In this document: piece after piece, positions 1-11,079 of the stretch | How the letters are laid out: every line of letters starts with the position of its first letter | How positions within the stretch are numbered: the first letter of the stretch is position 1 | Origin: Adiantum capillus-veneris | Lineage: Eukaryota; Streptophyta; Polypodiopsida; Polypodiales; Pteridaceae | Reading direction: 5' to 3' | DNA length: 64,000 nucleotides | NCBI GenBank assembly: GCA_014529385.2 | Contig: CM043952.1 | Location: 152,239,057-152,303,056, forward strand | Made by a program: the position numbers and the translations under genes | Notes under the pieces: generated by a model | Told to the model about the DNA's origin: nothing | Seen by the model: only the letters and a program-made list of their open reading frames with translations | Databases searched by the model: none

Positions 1-215
1 GACCCCTTGGGAGACTATCCAATAGTCTTCTAGAGAGCTTAATTCCTATTGGTTCTTTTATTAAGTGTTTTTAAATTAATTAAACTAGACTTACTCTAGC
101 CTAATTCTCATTGGTCCACCTCCAAGGCCATCCAATAGGATTTGAGTACACCTTGTGGGCATCTGGGCTAGGGAGCTGACATCTGTCCCTCTTTCCCCTT
201 GTGTACAAAGGAAGC

Positions 216-258
<43 letters not shown>

Positions 259-634
259 TTTCTCTCTCATCCACTACTTCTTGGGCTCGCCCCCTCCTTT
301 GTAGTGCTTGAGAAAGACTTTTGGAACACACACAAAGTATCCAATTTCCCTAGGCTTTTGACCTTTGGACACAAGCTTTGAATTTTGGAACCTTAGCATT
401 TTGGAAGTCTTAATGGGCTGAGCCGTAAGGTCTTTGGAGCCCATTGTTGCACATAGATCTTTTGCAGATGGCCCCCCCTTTGGATCCCTATTTTCCCTCC
501 TTTGGATCCCTATTATGGCCGGTCTGCTAGCTTAACCAATATTCTAGCTTTTTCTCCCCTGGCACTTTTCCATATAAATTGATCAGTTTAACATGAGAAA
601 ATCATTTAGGAGAATTAGATATTGATTATTATGA
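1..634 (-). repeat. Dispersed LTR-like repeat, family X, copy 1 (partial)
   Basis: This stretch resembles 51400-52328 and part of 15230-15330. Shared blocks include an 'AATAGGATT' phrase after a TTGG/GGAC run, a GT microsatellite, and an end block with AAAATCATTT close to TGACA. Read on the minus strand the repeat starts TGTCATAA, which would suit an LTR beginning with TG. It abuts the 3' end of the gag reading frame of element A, so it may have truncated that element. The other end lies outside the window. That it is an LTR is inference; that it is a dispersed repeat is visible from the three copies. Confidence 0.5.
217..256. repeat. (TG)n microsatellite
   Basis: About 20 uninterrupted TG units inside repeat family X. 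Other X copies carry a GT tract at the comparable place. Confidence 0.9.
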
Positions 635-3190
635 CATTACCTCTCTCTTGAAATCATAGTCGTCCTCAACTATGGGGTAGAGAAGAAGCATCAATGCAGG
701 AACTCGAGGTGAGTCTACCCAAGCTATAGGCGGTCTATTTTCCATGATGCGTTTAAGCATTAGGCAATCCTTTGCTTGATGGCCATACCTACCACACGCG
801 TTACAAGTCCCGTTAAACTTTACTCTGAAAGTAGGGCATTCACTCGTAGTATGTGGGCCCAAGAAAATTGAGCACCATTGTTGCTCCCTTCTTGGGTACA
901 TATGAGTGTTTTGTGGAGCACTATTACCCATAAGGCTTTCTTGGATGGCCTTGGTGAGATCTGCCAAATTCATCTCAGATATCGTTTGCTCTTTCATGAT
1001 TGGCTTTATCTTCATTGGCTCATGCCCTGACGCTTGCGAGCTACTAGACTTCGGCTCCGCAGACACTCTTTCTCCTGCAATCATTAAATTATCCTCCAAT
1101 TGGATTGCATTCATGGTGACTGCTTCCCAAGTAGTGATACCTCTAATGACTAGGCCATTATAGATACTTTCATGTCGTAGTCCCCTAATGAATCTATCGA
1201 GCAATTGGTTGTTGTTGAATCGCTCGTTTGGATTACATCGAGAATTCAAATTCTTTAGGCGACTAATGAAGTCTCTCACGGATTCACCTTCTTCTCGTTG
1301 GGATTTCTGGAGCTGAGAGGCTACACCCCAAAGTACTCCCTCTCGTATGTGCTCTTTCAAGAACAATCTCCTAAGAGTAGAGTAGATCGTTTTCTCTTCT
1401 ACTCTTAAGGTTCTATACCAATCTCCAGCCTTTCCGCTTGGGGTCAAACTCAAAGCCTTACACTTATGTAGCTCATTGTGCTCTTCCAAGGAATCGCACA
1501 CATGTTCAAAGACTTCCATATGCTTTCTAGCATCTCCGTCTCCACTGAATTTCTGTGTGAGCTTAGCTACTTGAACTGCCTTGCTCCTAGGCTCTCTATC
1601 AGGTGCACTACGCATGTTTTCCGCAATAGAGCGACCGATAGTTTGAGCAAATGCTGCCAAATATCCTATTTGAGCAGGTATAATGGGTGTATGTGCTCCT
1701 GGAACCACATGTGAGATGGGAGTTGGCCTTGGCCTCGGCATACGCGTGGCTCTTGGGTCCCATATTTCGTATGGTGGTGTACCAGACGGTGGTCCAAAGT
1801 TTACAGGCGTGGCCCTAGGCATAGGGGGTGCCTGATATGGCATGTTATTATTAAATGGCATGGCTCCACTTGTATAAGAGCTTGGATAATGCCATTGTGG
1901 ATTGTAAGCTCTTGGAATAATCGGAGGTGTAGGAGCTACATGAGGCTGAGGTACGACAGGTGCACATGATTGATACATACATGTAGGTATAGTTGGGGGC
2001 ACTGTGCTACTAGGCATCGCCGCAGTATTAACAAATGAACTCCATGGTGTACTTCTTGTCATGCTCACCACTGGGATATGCATGGTAGCCGTAGTGTCAT
2101 TAAGAGAAAGATGAGCTAGATCTGGGAAGGTAAAGCTGCCACTTGTGGGCTCAGATTGTACTGAGGCTCCTGGCGAAACAACATATGGAGGATCAATGGG
2201 GCTCATTGAGGGAGTCTCCATTTGTGATAGGGTTGGTTGGTTGGCCTTTCCCATATCCAAGAATCTCATTAGGCCTGTTGAAGGCATGTTGATCCCTGTG
2301 TTCTGTCTTTCTAACTCGACAATCCTATGGAGGACATCACAGACTTTCTGTTGTTGCTCATCTATGCTAGTAGCACCCGATGTGGATTGTAGAACATCTA
2401 ACCAACCCACATGATAGGTGTGTCTTGTGTACCGATCATTTAAAGCTTCTGATTGTAGGTCATACTCGCAATTTTCATTTAGGAATATCCCATCTAGGCC
2501 TGGCGTGCTGGAGGTTTCCCTTGAAGTGGAAGCATTATTGCTCCCCATCGCTTGCCCCTCCGTGACTGCTACCTTGGGATCACTCGGTTGCTCGGCTGGC
2601 ATGATTGTTGTCATAGGAGCCTTTGCTTTCAGGGCTCGACTTTGTTCTAGCCTTCGTAGGTTCTCAATTTCCCTCTCCCTTGTTGCTTGCATATAGCGTT
2701 CGATCTCTTGTACTTCGGCAAGACTCCTACAATCGGGTAGTAAAACCTCAAAGGGAGATAGTCCTAAAGGATCAGGAGGTGCAGTGGATGGAACATTCAC
2801 ATGCACACTCTCAAGAAGCATAGGGTCTATTTTAGGCATGAATGACGAATTTACTTCCCCACTCCCTTCATTTATTTCATTAACTGCATGTTCGGAGCGA
2901 GTAGCTCTACTAAGGGTCTCTTTTAAGCGGCTAAACACGTTGGACCCGGGCCGTGGGCCCATGGCATGCATGTCTTGACTTGAACTATCAGGGTTTGGTG
3001 TAGGATACCCCTCCATGACTTCGTAGTCAGAGGAAGAATCACTAGACGCGATATGAGGATCTTGGGTCGCGCTACCTTGAGTCCCGGCCGAAGGTCCAGA
3101 ACCTAGGGTGGAGGAATAATGGGTGCCCGCGTAAATGGAGGCACTACCAATATGCTCGTGCTCTAACACTCGTCCAGAGCATAGGTTCAT
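629..3190 (-). CDS. Retrotransposon gag polyprotein (element A)
   Basis: This is one open frame of roughly 850 codons. The open stretch reaches 3241, but its first codon there is GTG right after a stop. The first ATG (3190-3188) aligns with a Met in the gag of element B, so I choose it. The protein has a serine- and proline-rich N-terminal two thirds. A Ty3-type retrotransposon gag domain follows around residues 560-680 (KFSGDGDA, GDWYRTL, ESVRDFISRL). A canonical CCHC zinc knuckle, CNACGRYGHQAKDC, lies near the C-terminus. Gag packages element RNA into virus-like particles in the cytoplasm. The frame ends exactly at the junction with repeat X, so the natural C-terminus and pol are probably missing. 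It is notable for being long and uninterrupted while the rest of the element is gone. Confidence 0.8.
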   Translation of the reverse strand: MNLCSGRVLEHEHIGSASIYAGTHYSSTLGSGPSAGTQGSATQDPHIASSDSSSDYEVMEGYPTPNPDSSSQDMHAMGPRPGSNVFSRLKETLSRATRSEHAVNEINEGSGEVNSSFMPKIDPMLLESVHVNVPSTAPPDPLGLSPFEVLLPDCRSLAEVQEIERYMQATREREIENLRRLEQSRALKAKAPMTTIMPAEQPSDPKVAVTEGQAMGSNNASTSRETSSTPGLDGIFLNENCEYDLQSEALNDRYTRHTYHVGWLDVLQSTSGATSIDEQQQKVCDVLHRIVELERQNTGINMPSTGLMRFLDMGKANQPTLSQMETPSMSPIDPPYVVSPGASVQSEPTSGSFTFPDLAHLSLNDTTATMHIPVVSMTRSTPWSSFVNTAAMPSSTVPPTIPTCMYQSCAPVVPQPHVAPTPPIIPRAYNPQWHYPSSYTSGAMPFNNNMPYQAPPMPRATPVNFGPPSGTPPYEIWDPRATRMPRPRPTPISHVVPGAHTPIIPAQIGYLAAFAQTIGRSIAENMRSAPDREPRSKAVQVAKLTQKFSGDGDARKHMEVFEHVCDSLEEHNELHKCKALSLTPSGKAGDWYRTLRVEEKTIYSTLRRLFLKEHIREGVLWGVASQLQKSQREEGESVRDFISRLKNLNSRCNPNERFNNNQLLDRFIRGLRHESIYNGLVIRGITTWEAVTMNAIQLEDNLMIAGERVSAEPKSSSSQASGHEPMKIKPIMKEQTISEMNLADLTKAIQESLMGNSAPQNTHMYPRREQQWCSIFLGPHTTSECPTFRVKFNGTCNACGRYGHQAKDCLMLKRIMENRPPIAWVDSPRVPALMLLLYPIVEDDYDFKREVMS

Positions 3191-4269
3191 ATGACTTTGA
3201 TCCCCTAGAAGTGTCAGTGAGGGCCCGTGAAGGCTGCTCACCTAGTATTTTTGGGTGTTTTTCAACCCAAGTCTTTTTTTTTTTTTGGTTGATTTTTTGG
3301 TCCTTTTTTTTCCTGACCCAACTATAGAATATAATGTATGATAGCTCAAAACGAGCGTCTCGGTCAGAGGGACGTGCCGTGCTTTACAGCCCTCCGTTTG
3401 GTCACTTTATGCCCTCGGAATCCCTAAAACCGTCAATTTCTAGTAGGGAACTAGGCCCAAATTAGAAAGTCTAAGGGTGCAAGTGGGAAGAGAAGGGAGG
3501 AGAGTGGAGGACTTGCCCCACATGCTCTCATTCCCTCTCGAGGGGGTAGGGTATATATATAAGAGTGAGTCTAGTATATATCAGAGGACTGAGGCCTGGG
3601 CCTGGGCTTGGGCTTGGGCTTGGGCTTGGGCTTGGGGAAATGATCCCGATCCTAATCAAAATTTTAGTGTAGCCCCCCAGTCACTCATGCTTAAATATTT
3701 TTGGATTTTTTTAAATTTTTTTAATTTTTTAATAAAGTTTTTAAGGCAACGACCGCACGCGGTTTAGGTGACCCTTTCTTGGCCACACACACTGTCAACA
3801 CCTACCTAACCTCTCTGTCAACAGCTCATAGCTCATTACCTTATCTGCTTACTAACAGTGCTGCTAACCACTAACTAATCTACTAACTAATCTGTTAACC
3901 ACTCTGCTAACTGCTTACGGACAGTGAGCTAACTGTCTACCTACTTCCTCTCTCACTACCTTACTGTGCAAAGACTGTGTACGGAAAACCTTAACAGAAA
4001 ACTGTGTACAAACTGTGTGCAAACAGAAATTGCTAACTGTCTGCCTACTTACTCATTCACTGCGAACAAGCTAACGACTACTAATTGGGCAAAGACTGTG
4101 TGCAAACAGAAAACACAAGATTATGCAGAAATCATAGAACTTGCAGACAATACAGAAATTAACAACTTGCAGAAAAATAACTCATTCCTCTTCCTCTTCC
4201 TCTTCTTTCCTACTACAAACAACTCATAGAAGAAGCACAAAGTGCCTCTTGGGATTAATGCAGGGCGAT
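3191..4269 (-). other. Untranslated leader of element A
   Basis: No convincing gene. It holds T-rich runs, a hexamer array (3594-3637), and a stretch of repeated CTAACTAATCTG-like words around 3780-3930. The hexamer block has a counterpart in the leader of element B near 36937-36990. Confidence 0.6.
3594..3637. repeat. (GGGCTT)n hexanucleotide array
   Basis: About seven tandem units, GGGCCT then GGGCTT, in the leader of element A. The sense strand of the element reads CCCAAG. The related element B has a degenerate version. Confidence 0.85.
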
Positions 4270-4288
4270 TCCCTGGCAACGACGCCAA
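4270..4288 (-). promoter_or_regulatory. Primer-binding site of element A (tRNA-Asp-like)
   Basis: The minus strand reads TTGGCGTCGTTGCCAGGGA, three bases after the LTR end. From memory of plant tRNA-Asp, whose 3' end is complementary to TGGCGCCGTTGCCGGGGA, this matches with two differences. The spacing equals that in element B. Confidence 0.75.
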
Positions 4289-4291
4289 AAA

Positions 4292-4523
4292 TGTGCGCTC
4301 CTTGCCGCACTGTCGAAGCAAGGGACTTGCCTAACACTGTGTGCAAGCCACAGACGGCTCCAAGCACACAACTAGCTTAACTAGTAAGCTCAAAAGAGGG
4401 CAATGGTGTGTCACTCACCGCTCTATGCTCCTGCCGTGGAGGATTCCTCGCCGCGAAGAAGAAGGAGACGCCGCTACGTCGCGCTCAACCGCTTCACCGC
4501 TGTCGTGCCGCCGCAATGCTCGA

Positions 4524-4558
<35 letters not shown>

Positions 4559-4886
4559 CTCTCTCTCTCAAGTACACACACACGCACTAGTACACAAGGA
4601 GATGGAGAAGGAGATAGAGCAAGAGCACTCTTCTTGCATTGCACAAATGAGAGAATACTACATTTTAGGTTTAGAATGACTTTTATATGGGCTTGCCCCA
4701 TTCACACTTGGGCGCCCATACTTAGCCAACTAATCCCTTGAATGTCCCAGTTAGAGTGCGCCTCTCATCGGCGATCATTCTTACCCTTTTCCTATTGGAC
4801 CGACAAGCCTAGTACCTGACTCTACCATATACATAATACACGTCCGTCGTAGGTGATGGGGTGTCCATGAGCCGTGAGGGTTAACA
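4292..4886 (-). repeat. 5' LTR of element A
   Basis: 595 bp; on the minus strand it begins TGTTAACC and ends GCACA (TG...CA). It contains adjacent GT and GA microsatellites (4525-4569 on the plus strand), a purine-rich CGCGAAGAAGAAG block, and a TAAGTATGGGCGCCCA-like segment shared with both LTRs of element B. It has no copy of the roughly 95-130 bp hairpin repeats that enlarge B's LTRs. Confidence 0.8.
4525..4569. repeat. Compound (AC)n(TC)n microsatellite in LTR A
   Basis: About 15 AC units run directly into about 8 TC units. Element B's LTRs have a differently composed GT/GA tract at the homologous position. Confidence 0.9.
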
Positions 4887-5205
4887 ATAAACAATGTGAA
4901 AGGGTGTAGCATTTAAAGCTGTTTTGAATGAAACTTGATAAGACCATAGAGCTGCATGGAGATTCATTTCCCAATCTGTCTTTCTTGAACTAACCACTTT
5001 AGTCAATACCAAGCTAAGAATCTTTTATGTATGCTCAGCTTTTCCGTTTGCTTGTGGGTGATAGGGAGCTGATTGTGGGTGATAGAGAGCTGATTTGTTA
5101 TGGATGACCATAAATTCATTAAGCAGATACTCGATTACCTCATTGAGAAAATCAGTTCTCCTGTGAGTGACTGTAACATTTAATGGCCTAGTAACTTGTG
5201 TGTAG
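4887..5205 (-). pseudogene. Ty3/gypsy integrase fragment
   Basis: The minus-strand translation gives an integrase core end: DFLNEVIEYLLNEF, then the YHPQANGKAE signature carrying the catalytic Glu region, one TAA stop a few codons later, then an ALWSYQVSFKTALNATPFH block typical of the integrase C-terminal side. The expected VSDRG motif with the second catalytic Asp is degraded to something like VTHRR. A short in-frame duplication repeats the YHPQ motif (…LYHPQSAPYHPQANG…). It directly abuts the LTR of element A, which suggests A landed in it. No larger open frame remains. Confidence 0.75.
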
Positions 5206-5214
5206 CGGAAAATA

Positions 5215-5440
5215 GCATGAACATAGTGAGCATTTCATTAGGATAGATTCCTAATGAGATTAACAAGAGTGCTTGGGTAGAGAGAGTAGCAAAAAGCATA
5301 ACACCTAGTTAGATAGCATGAACAATACTTCAAAAGAGAGATAAATTAGGCAATTGACAACAGTTGAGGACCGGATTTGCATGGAGCCGGTCCCCCCTCC
5401 AAAAGGCTTTGTATTATGAGCATAAATCTTTTCCATGCAT
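5215..5440. repeat. Dispersed repeat family Y, copy 1
   Basis: It shares with 14415-14640 a block reading GTTGAGGACCG, then TGGAGCCGGTCCCCCCTCC, then AAAAGGCTTT or AATAGGCTTT, plus weaker upstream similarity. Its identity is unknown; it has no open frame and no clear termini. Confidence 0.5.
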
Positions 5441-6794
5441 TGACTGTGTATACATAATAGACCTACATCACAAGGCCTGCATAGCCACATTTTTTTATTG
5501 TCCAAGCACATCACATACCCTTGGTGATACCCTGTCGCCAAAGGAGGACTCCAAATAGGAGGGGGGGAGGCATTCTAAATGCGAACCTAATATATGAATA
5601 TTAGAGGGCAATGTTTTGTGAGTTTTATTGAATTTTTGTGTTTGATTGCGATAATTTTTTGACAAAATTCAGAGTATATGCCCTCATAGTAGAGTTACAA
5701 GAGAAGTACGGGGACAAAAGCCATATATGAGCCCCTAGGGACATTTGTACAATGTACATAGCGTTTAGAATTCTATTAGAATGATTTTGTTTTTTGAGTT
5801 GGGTTGATTTTTAGTTTTATTTTAGTTGTTTTTGAGATTTTCTTGAAAAAAAAAGAAGCAGGAAAAATCCATAATCTAGATGAAGAAAAGACTGAAGAGA
5901 TGTCGAGCTGTACAAAATGAAGAAGGTCCAAGAAAATGATGACAATTTACAAAGCATGTCTCAAAAGCCATATGGACAAGACTATGATGTCAGAGGACAA
6001 AGTAAGTTGGTGATGCGACTAAACAAAAGCACCCATCAAGCGTAAAGTTGCTATTAGACACTTCATGCGACTACAAGGCTGTATACAGGAAGTAGATCTT
6101 TATACTATAAAGCTTCTATCTTGTATGTGACTTAATGAAGCCTAACAAACAAAAGGGACTAACAATACTGACAAGAACAAAAGGGAAAATATGATAGTTC
6201 AATCATCTATCGTGATAAAGATCTGTAGGAGCAACCAACGGTCAAGTCCAGTTCTGGTCATCATCATTGGTTCTACATGTGTTTGGTAGCAAGAAGGTGC
6301 TAGAGATGCCCATCAGTCATTCTTGAGACTGAAATAAAAAAACTTACTTGTAAAGCCAAATGAAAGTCAAAATCAAGCCAAACTTTGTTGAGAGGCTATG
6401 AATAGATAATACAAACTTAGGGTTATTTTTTTTTAAAAAAACCTAGATAGCCAAAGCTGCAAATTTTTCAAACCTGAAGCCATGATAGCCATCTACATAC
6501 CTTGTACATCATGTATATGAGTTTTTGAGACAAATGGACGATGATAGCACATTGCTGGTCATCTATCACAAATGATGTCGGATAAGCCCTTTTGATGCAA
6601 GTTACTAACTTGGGGAATTACCTGGGGTTTGTCAAGATTTAATTAAGTCATGTATCAAGTAGAAGCAGTATAATGATTTACAAAGCACACAAAAGTTAAC
6701 AATGGAAAATGCGATTTGATCACCTTGATGCAGGAACAAAGGAGTCACCAACAAAGAAGAGCAGACATAAATGGTCAACAAAACTAACCTTCAC
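5441..6794. other. No recognised gene
   Basis: AT-rich sequence with stops in all frames. I recognise no domains. It could be the interior of the element whose 3' LTR begins at 7326. Confidence 0.4.
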
Positions 6795-7292
6795 AAGATT
6801 CGGCCTGACTGATAGACTTTGTATTGAAGTGCAACTTGGCCTAAAAAAGTTGAAGGTTTAGCCATACAACTTCTACAGAATCCTTACAAAGTTGTCATTG
6901 GCTCACAAGATCTGAAAGCCAATCACTCAATCCTACAGATTGTAGAAGTTGTTCTGAGAATCACAAATACTTAGAATTGATAGATTTTCTGGAGCAAGTG
7001 ATGGATGGAGCTTTCTCTATCCATGATCATAAAAGTCAAGCTGAACGAGATTGGGTTCTTTCTAAATTTAAATATGGCAATAGAACTATAGTGAAAAAAA
7101 CAAATGTTGCATCTGAACATGGATGTGAAGGACATAAAGTTCGTCATCAATTATGATTTTCTTGAATCATGTAAAGACTATGTACATCGGATTGGACAAA
7201 CAGGATGAGCTCGTGCAAAGGCTACAGCCTATACTTTCTTCAAGACAACAAAAACAACAACAAAGACTGCACCGACATCGACAACCAGGTCA
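6795..7292 (+). pseudogene. DEAD-box RNA helicase fragment (captured or retroposed)
   Basis: The conceptual translation follows the C-terminal half of a p68/DDX5-type DEAD-box ATP-dependent RNA helicase (plant RH14/RH20/RH30-like). It shows motif III ([10 protein letters not shown]), then [18 protein letters not shown], then a frameshift to LIDFLEQVMDGA. After that comes a join to LSIHDHKSQAERDWVLSKF, degraded motif V (TNVASEHG for the usual TDVAARG), another frameshift, and motif VI (YVHRIGQTG, usually HRIGRTGR) followed by AYTFF. A segment between VMDG and LSIH is deleted. Early stops fit R, Q and W codons changed by C-to-T or G-to-A. No introns interrupt it, which suggests an RNA intermediate or transduplication. 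It ends about 35 bp before a retroelement LTR. Confidence 0.8.
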
Positions 7293-7310
7293 TGTCAAGG
7301 ACGACATGAT

Positions 7311-7325
7311 CTCGGAGGTGGGGAG
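7311..7325 (+). promoter_or_regulatory. Polypurine-tract-like sequence before LTR Z
   Basis: GGAGGTGGGGAG lies immediately before the TGTTGACC start of the LTR, as expected for a plus-strand element whose 3' LTR is 7326-8296. One pyrimidine interrupts it. Confidence 0.5.
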
Positions 7326-8296
7326 TGTTGACCGCTGGGTCAACAATACAACATAACTCAATTTTCGTATTGAAGCCTTATTTTTTGAGAGTTATGAAAT
7401 GCTGCAGATTATGGTCATAAACATCATTTGTAATAAGTAGCTAGTCTAGTTGTAGAAGCCGGGGTGCAATGGCACTTCCAAATTGTAAATACAAAGCCAT
7501 TTGACCCTTCAAACTCTGTTTTACGTTTAACCTAAGGTGGCCTTCGTATATAAGGTACCTAGGTCAATTTGTAAAGAGGAAATTGTTATCATAATCATAA
7601 GTTTTAAGCTTCCGTTGACTGTGTGTGAGAGAGGAAGAGAGAAAGAGAGAGAGAGAGAGTGTGTGAGCTTCATCCTGGCGCTACTCTCCGCTCGCTCATC
7701 ACATTGTAGATTCGACTTCACCAACGCGCTAGCCTCGGCAAGAGGTATGTGACAACACCAAGTATTCCTCGTGGAACGGAGCATACGCACTCACGCATCT
7801 ACAAGCTACTTGTGGTCGTAAGTATATCAAACAATGTCTGTTTTCTGCCTGCAAGTAGTCGTTAGAATCGTAGTGACATAAGCTATGCATAGGTACTCAT
7901 AGATTTCAATTTTGGGCACTTTCAAAATTCTGCTCTGTCTTTATACGCATTTTCAGTAGATGGGTTTAGAGCTAGGTTTGAGTGTAGAGGCTTAGGGACA
8001 GGTGTATCCTAGTGAGGGGATGGTGTTCCTTGAGTTCCGTGCGATTCTGGTATGATTTGATGGGTTTCCTTCCGTTGTGTGTATGTGGGTAGGTGGTGTA
8101 GTTGAGAGTACTGAGACTCTAGGTTGTGGTTTAGTCGGCCTTCCAAAGTGTTGTATGTGTAGGATGGTCTCAACCTGACAAGCTAAAGAGATTTTCTCCA
8201 TGTGCCTATCGTGTCATCTGTGTCCTTGATTGACATTATGCTTATCTAGGTTGTGTTGCATGCACTTTATAGGTGGTGTGATTCGCTCCCGCAACA
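7326..8296 (+). repeat. LTR of family Z, plus-strand copy
   Basis: 971 bp, beginning TGTTGACC and ending CGCAACA (inverted TGTTG/CAACA termini). The first 20 bases form a TGTTGACC-GCTG-GGTCAACA hairpin. About 680 bp of its 3' side is repeated in inverted orientation at 13564-14206. No PBS follows it, so it is a 3' LTR or a solo LTR. The preceding internal sequence includes the DEAD-box pseudogene. Confidence 0.75.
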
Positions 8297-8657
<361 letters not shown>

Positions 8658-9500
8658 TTAAACCCTCTTTGAAGCCCTAAAAACTATTTTTTTAACCCCC
8701 CCCCCCCACTTTGCCCCTCCACGATAGTCACGACATCGTGACTGACGTGGCATGGGAATAGAGACGATGATGTGGCAAGGCGACTTGGGACCTATTTCTA
8801 GATTCATTTGAGATCTAGTCTCAATTTCCTCTATTGGTGGAAGAGACACTCCTCTTCCATCACTCGTTTGGTTTACTCGTCTGATTATCTCACTTGCTTC
8901 ATTGGCCTCTCTGACTTGTTTCCACAACTCGTCAAGACCATCTATTTCTTTACAACTGTAAGGTATAGCTATATGAAATCCCTTGAAAGAGTTATCCATG
9001 GTATTCAACATTATCGTTGGATCTATTGTAGGGTCCTTGAGCTTTTTTCCGTGCTCGTGACTGGAATCTGGCTCTTTTTGTTCCTGGTTTGGTGGAATTA
9101 CTGGTGTAGGTGGGACAGGGATCACACCCTTATGTTTTCCAGCTTGTGGTTCTAGTAAGGCTTGGGCTTTTTGAATCATTTTCTTGCTCATTTCAAGCCT
9201 ATCCTTTTCTAGTTTTGCATATGGATATGTCATCCATATCTGTTCTTGGTTTTGGTTGTTTTTGAGCCGTGTTCCATAGTCTTTTAGGAGGGTGTTTAAT
9301 GGCTCATTAACCTTTTCGACCAATATTGATCTTTCCGAACTAGCACTTCTTCGCTCACTTTTTGTTGATAGTTCTGCTGGAGGTTGAGATGACTCTGCAA
9401 GAGAAGATGCAACCCTTTCCTCATGTTGTCTTATCTTCTCTTCAGCTTGGGTAAGCTTCTCAACTAGGGATTTTTGCTCTCGTTCCCTACGTGCTTTCAT
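8658..9500 (-). pseudogene. Gag C-terminal / linker frame of element Z
   Basis: A 280-codon open frame starting at an ATG. The N-terminal part (residues 1-50) is lysine- and glutamate-rich and likely coiled coil (EKLTQAEEKIRQHEERV). A proline-rich stretch and charged sequence follow, and I recognise no catalytic motif. Just upstream on the same strand the translation carries an ARG/GLN-rich 'VVTRA' linker, a feature common between gag and protease in plant gypsy elements. The last 25 residues read into a C-rich run and are probably not native. The protease expected next is absent. Confidence 0.5.
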
Positions 9501-10894
9501 CCTAGCCTTTCTAGATTTCTAGCTATTCCATTTGCTCTTAGTTTTTTGACTAGGTGCATCCGTCTTTGGCTCACCCATCTCTAGACTCACGTCAGTCGGA
9601 TTCTCAGTAGCTTCCTTTCGAGATTATGCTCTTGTAACTACCTAAACTGGTACAACATTTTCATTTTCCAAGCTACTGGGTAGCTGAACAATTCTTGAGA
9701 CAGTTGTCGTGATCTTTCTCACTTGGTTTGGGTTTTTTGGAGAGTTGGGGATCAAGTGAATGACACCACAGTCAAGAAAATAGGCGTTCACTTGGGTGAT
9801 CTATGTTTGAGGACATTGTTTGACCAAGTGATTGTCAGGGCTCTTGTGACAATCTATCTCTAGTTGAGGAGCTTCTTCTTGCAATTCCTCTTGGCTATAA
9901 ACAAGCTCTGACCTAGCTTAGCCTCTATTTGCAATGAACCTCAATGTCCTTTCGTCCATCTTGTAACTTCTTTCTTCAGGTCGAGACATAGGAGATGGAG
10001 GTTGTACCGGCCTCACCACTCCATGTGTTTCTCTCATCTTCTATCGCTTTGAAGGAAAGTACCCGCTCTAGTTGTTATAATACATTATAGCTGGTACTAG
10101 AGCTTGTTTGTTGGATGGTTCCATCATTGCCATATATCTCATGTCTATAGGCATTCTAGCACCTAGTAGTAGAGGTTGTTGTCCTAAGACAAGTTATGTC
10201 CTTGAAACTCCTCTTGGACTTGGCACATTTCCCATAGCATATCTAGGTGGAGTAGGTGCTACTGGAGTAGGTTGTACATACTTGTCCCTAGCATTTTCCA
10301 TGCTATAGTAACACTCTTCTCTTGTATGGTTTGTCCATTTTCTCTCAATTTCACACCATAGAGGTTCTTGGAGGTCAGATTTGACTAGAGGAGCAAGTCT
10401 CTGAGCTAATCCTTCTATAAGCTTCATTTACTCACTAGATACCTATGGCTTCATTGTGAGTTGGATTCTTGGTGAATCACTCATATGAGAAGATGTGTCA
10501 CTCTCACTCTTAGTATCATATCTTCTCAAGGTTCTACTCTGATTTTGATAGGAGTAAGTTATAAGGGGTGGTGATGGTACATATGGTCCACCTCTATAAA
10601 AGTCATGCTCTATGGCTACATCTGGGTACATCCATGGTCCATTAGGTAGATTCACTTAAGGAGGCATGTCTGCCATCTCTATGATCATTTCATCTCTCAT
10701 TCTCGCTCTAGAAGGGAATCCAGGTGGCTCCCTGTTTGGAATTCTCGAAGGAATTCTCGTACTTGGTGGAGGTATTTGTGGTCCTTCATGACCAAATGTC
10801 CACCTCTATAAAAGTCATTTTCTATGGTTGCATCTGGGTACAGCCATGGTGACAATGTAGTTGGGCTTGTGTCAAAATGTGGATAGATTGGCAT
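9501..10894 (-). pseudogene. Decayed gag region of element Z
   Basis: Successive minus-strand open pieces (10894-10697, 10655-10443, 10427-10194 and about 10000-9600) form a broken gag. Two pieces repeat the motif PW-YPD--IE-DFYRGG, showing an internal duplication. A zinc-knuckle-like segment (CEIERKWTNHTREEC) lacks one metal-binding Cys. A second (CHKSPDNHLVKQC) follows further along, then MDERTLRFIA-type sequence. Stops separate the pieces, so no full protein can be made. Confidence 0.6.
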
Positions 10895-11079
10895 TGAGAC
10901 ACTGGCTTGTCATACCTCTGGTCATATCTACAAAAGGATTGGTAGGTTGGCTTTCCATCCTGATGATCTTAGCTTTCTTAATGTCATGCCCACTCAATCT
11001 TCTCAATATATTCCTTAATAAGCACCTTTGCCCCTTTGTCAGGTCCCTAAAAGTCAAGCCTAGGTGGTCTTTTGACCTC

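Larger units (their letters stand above)
635..4886 (-). mobile_element. Ty3/gypsy-type LTR retrotransposon A, 5' part
   Basis: In minus-strand order this contains a 5' LTR (4292-4886), a primer-binding site, a leader of about 1.1 kb with CCCAAG-like hexamer repeats, and a gag frame. Protease, RT and integrase are absent because the element stops at the junction with repeat X near 634. It is a sister of element B at 35500-49396: LTR ends, PBS spacing and the gag N-terminus match. Its LTR lacks the hairpin repeats found in B. Immediately outside the LTR lies an older gypsy integrase, so A probably inserted into another gypsy copy. Confidence 0.8.
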
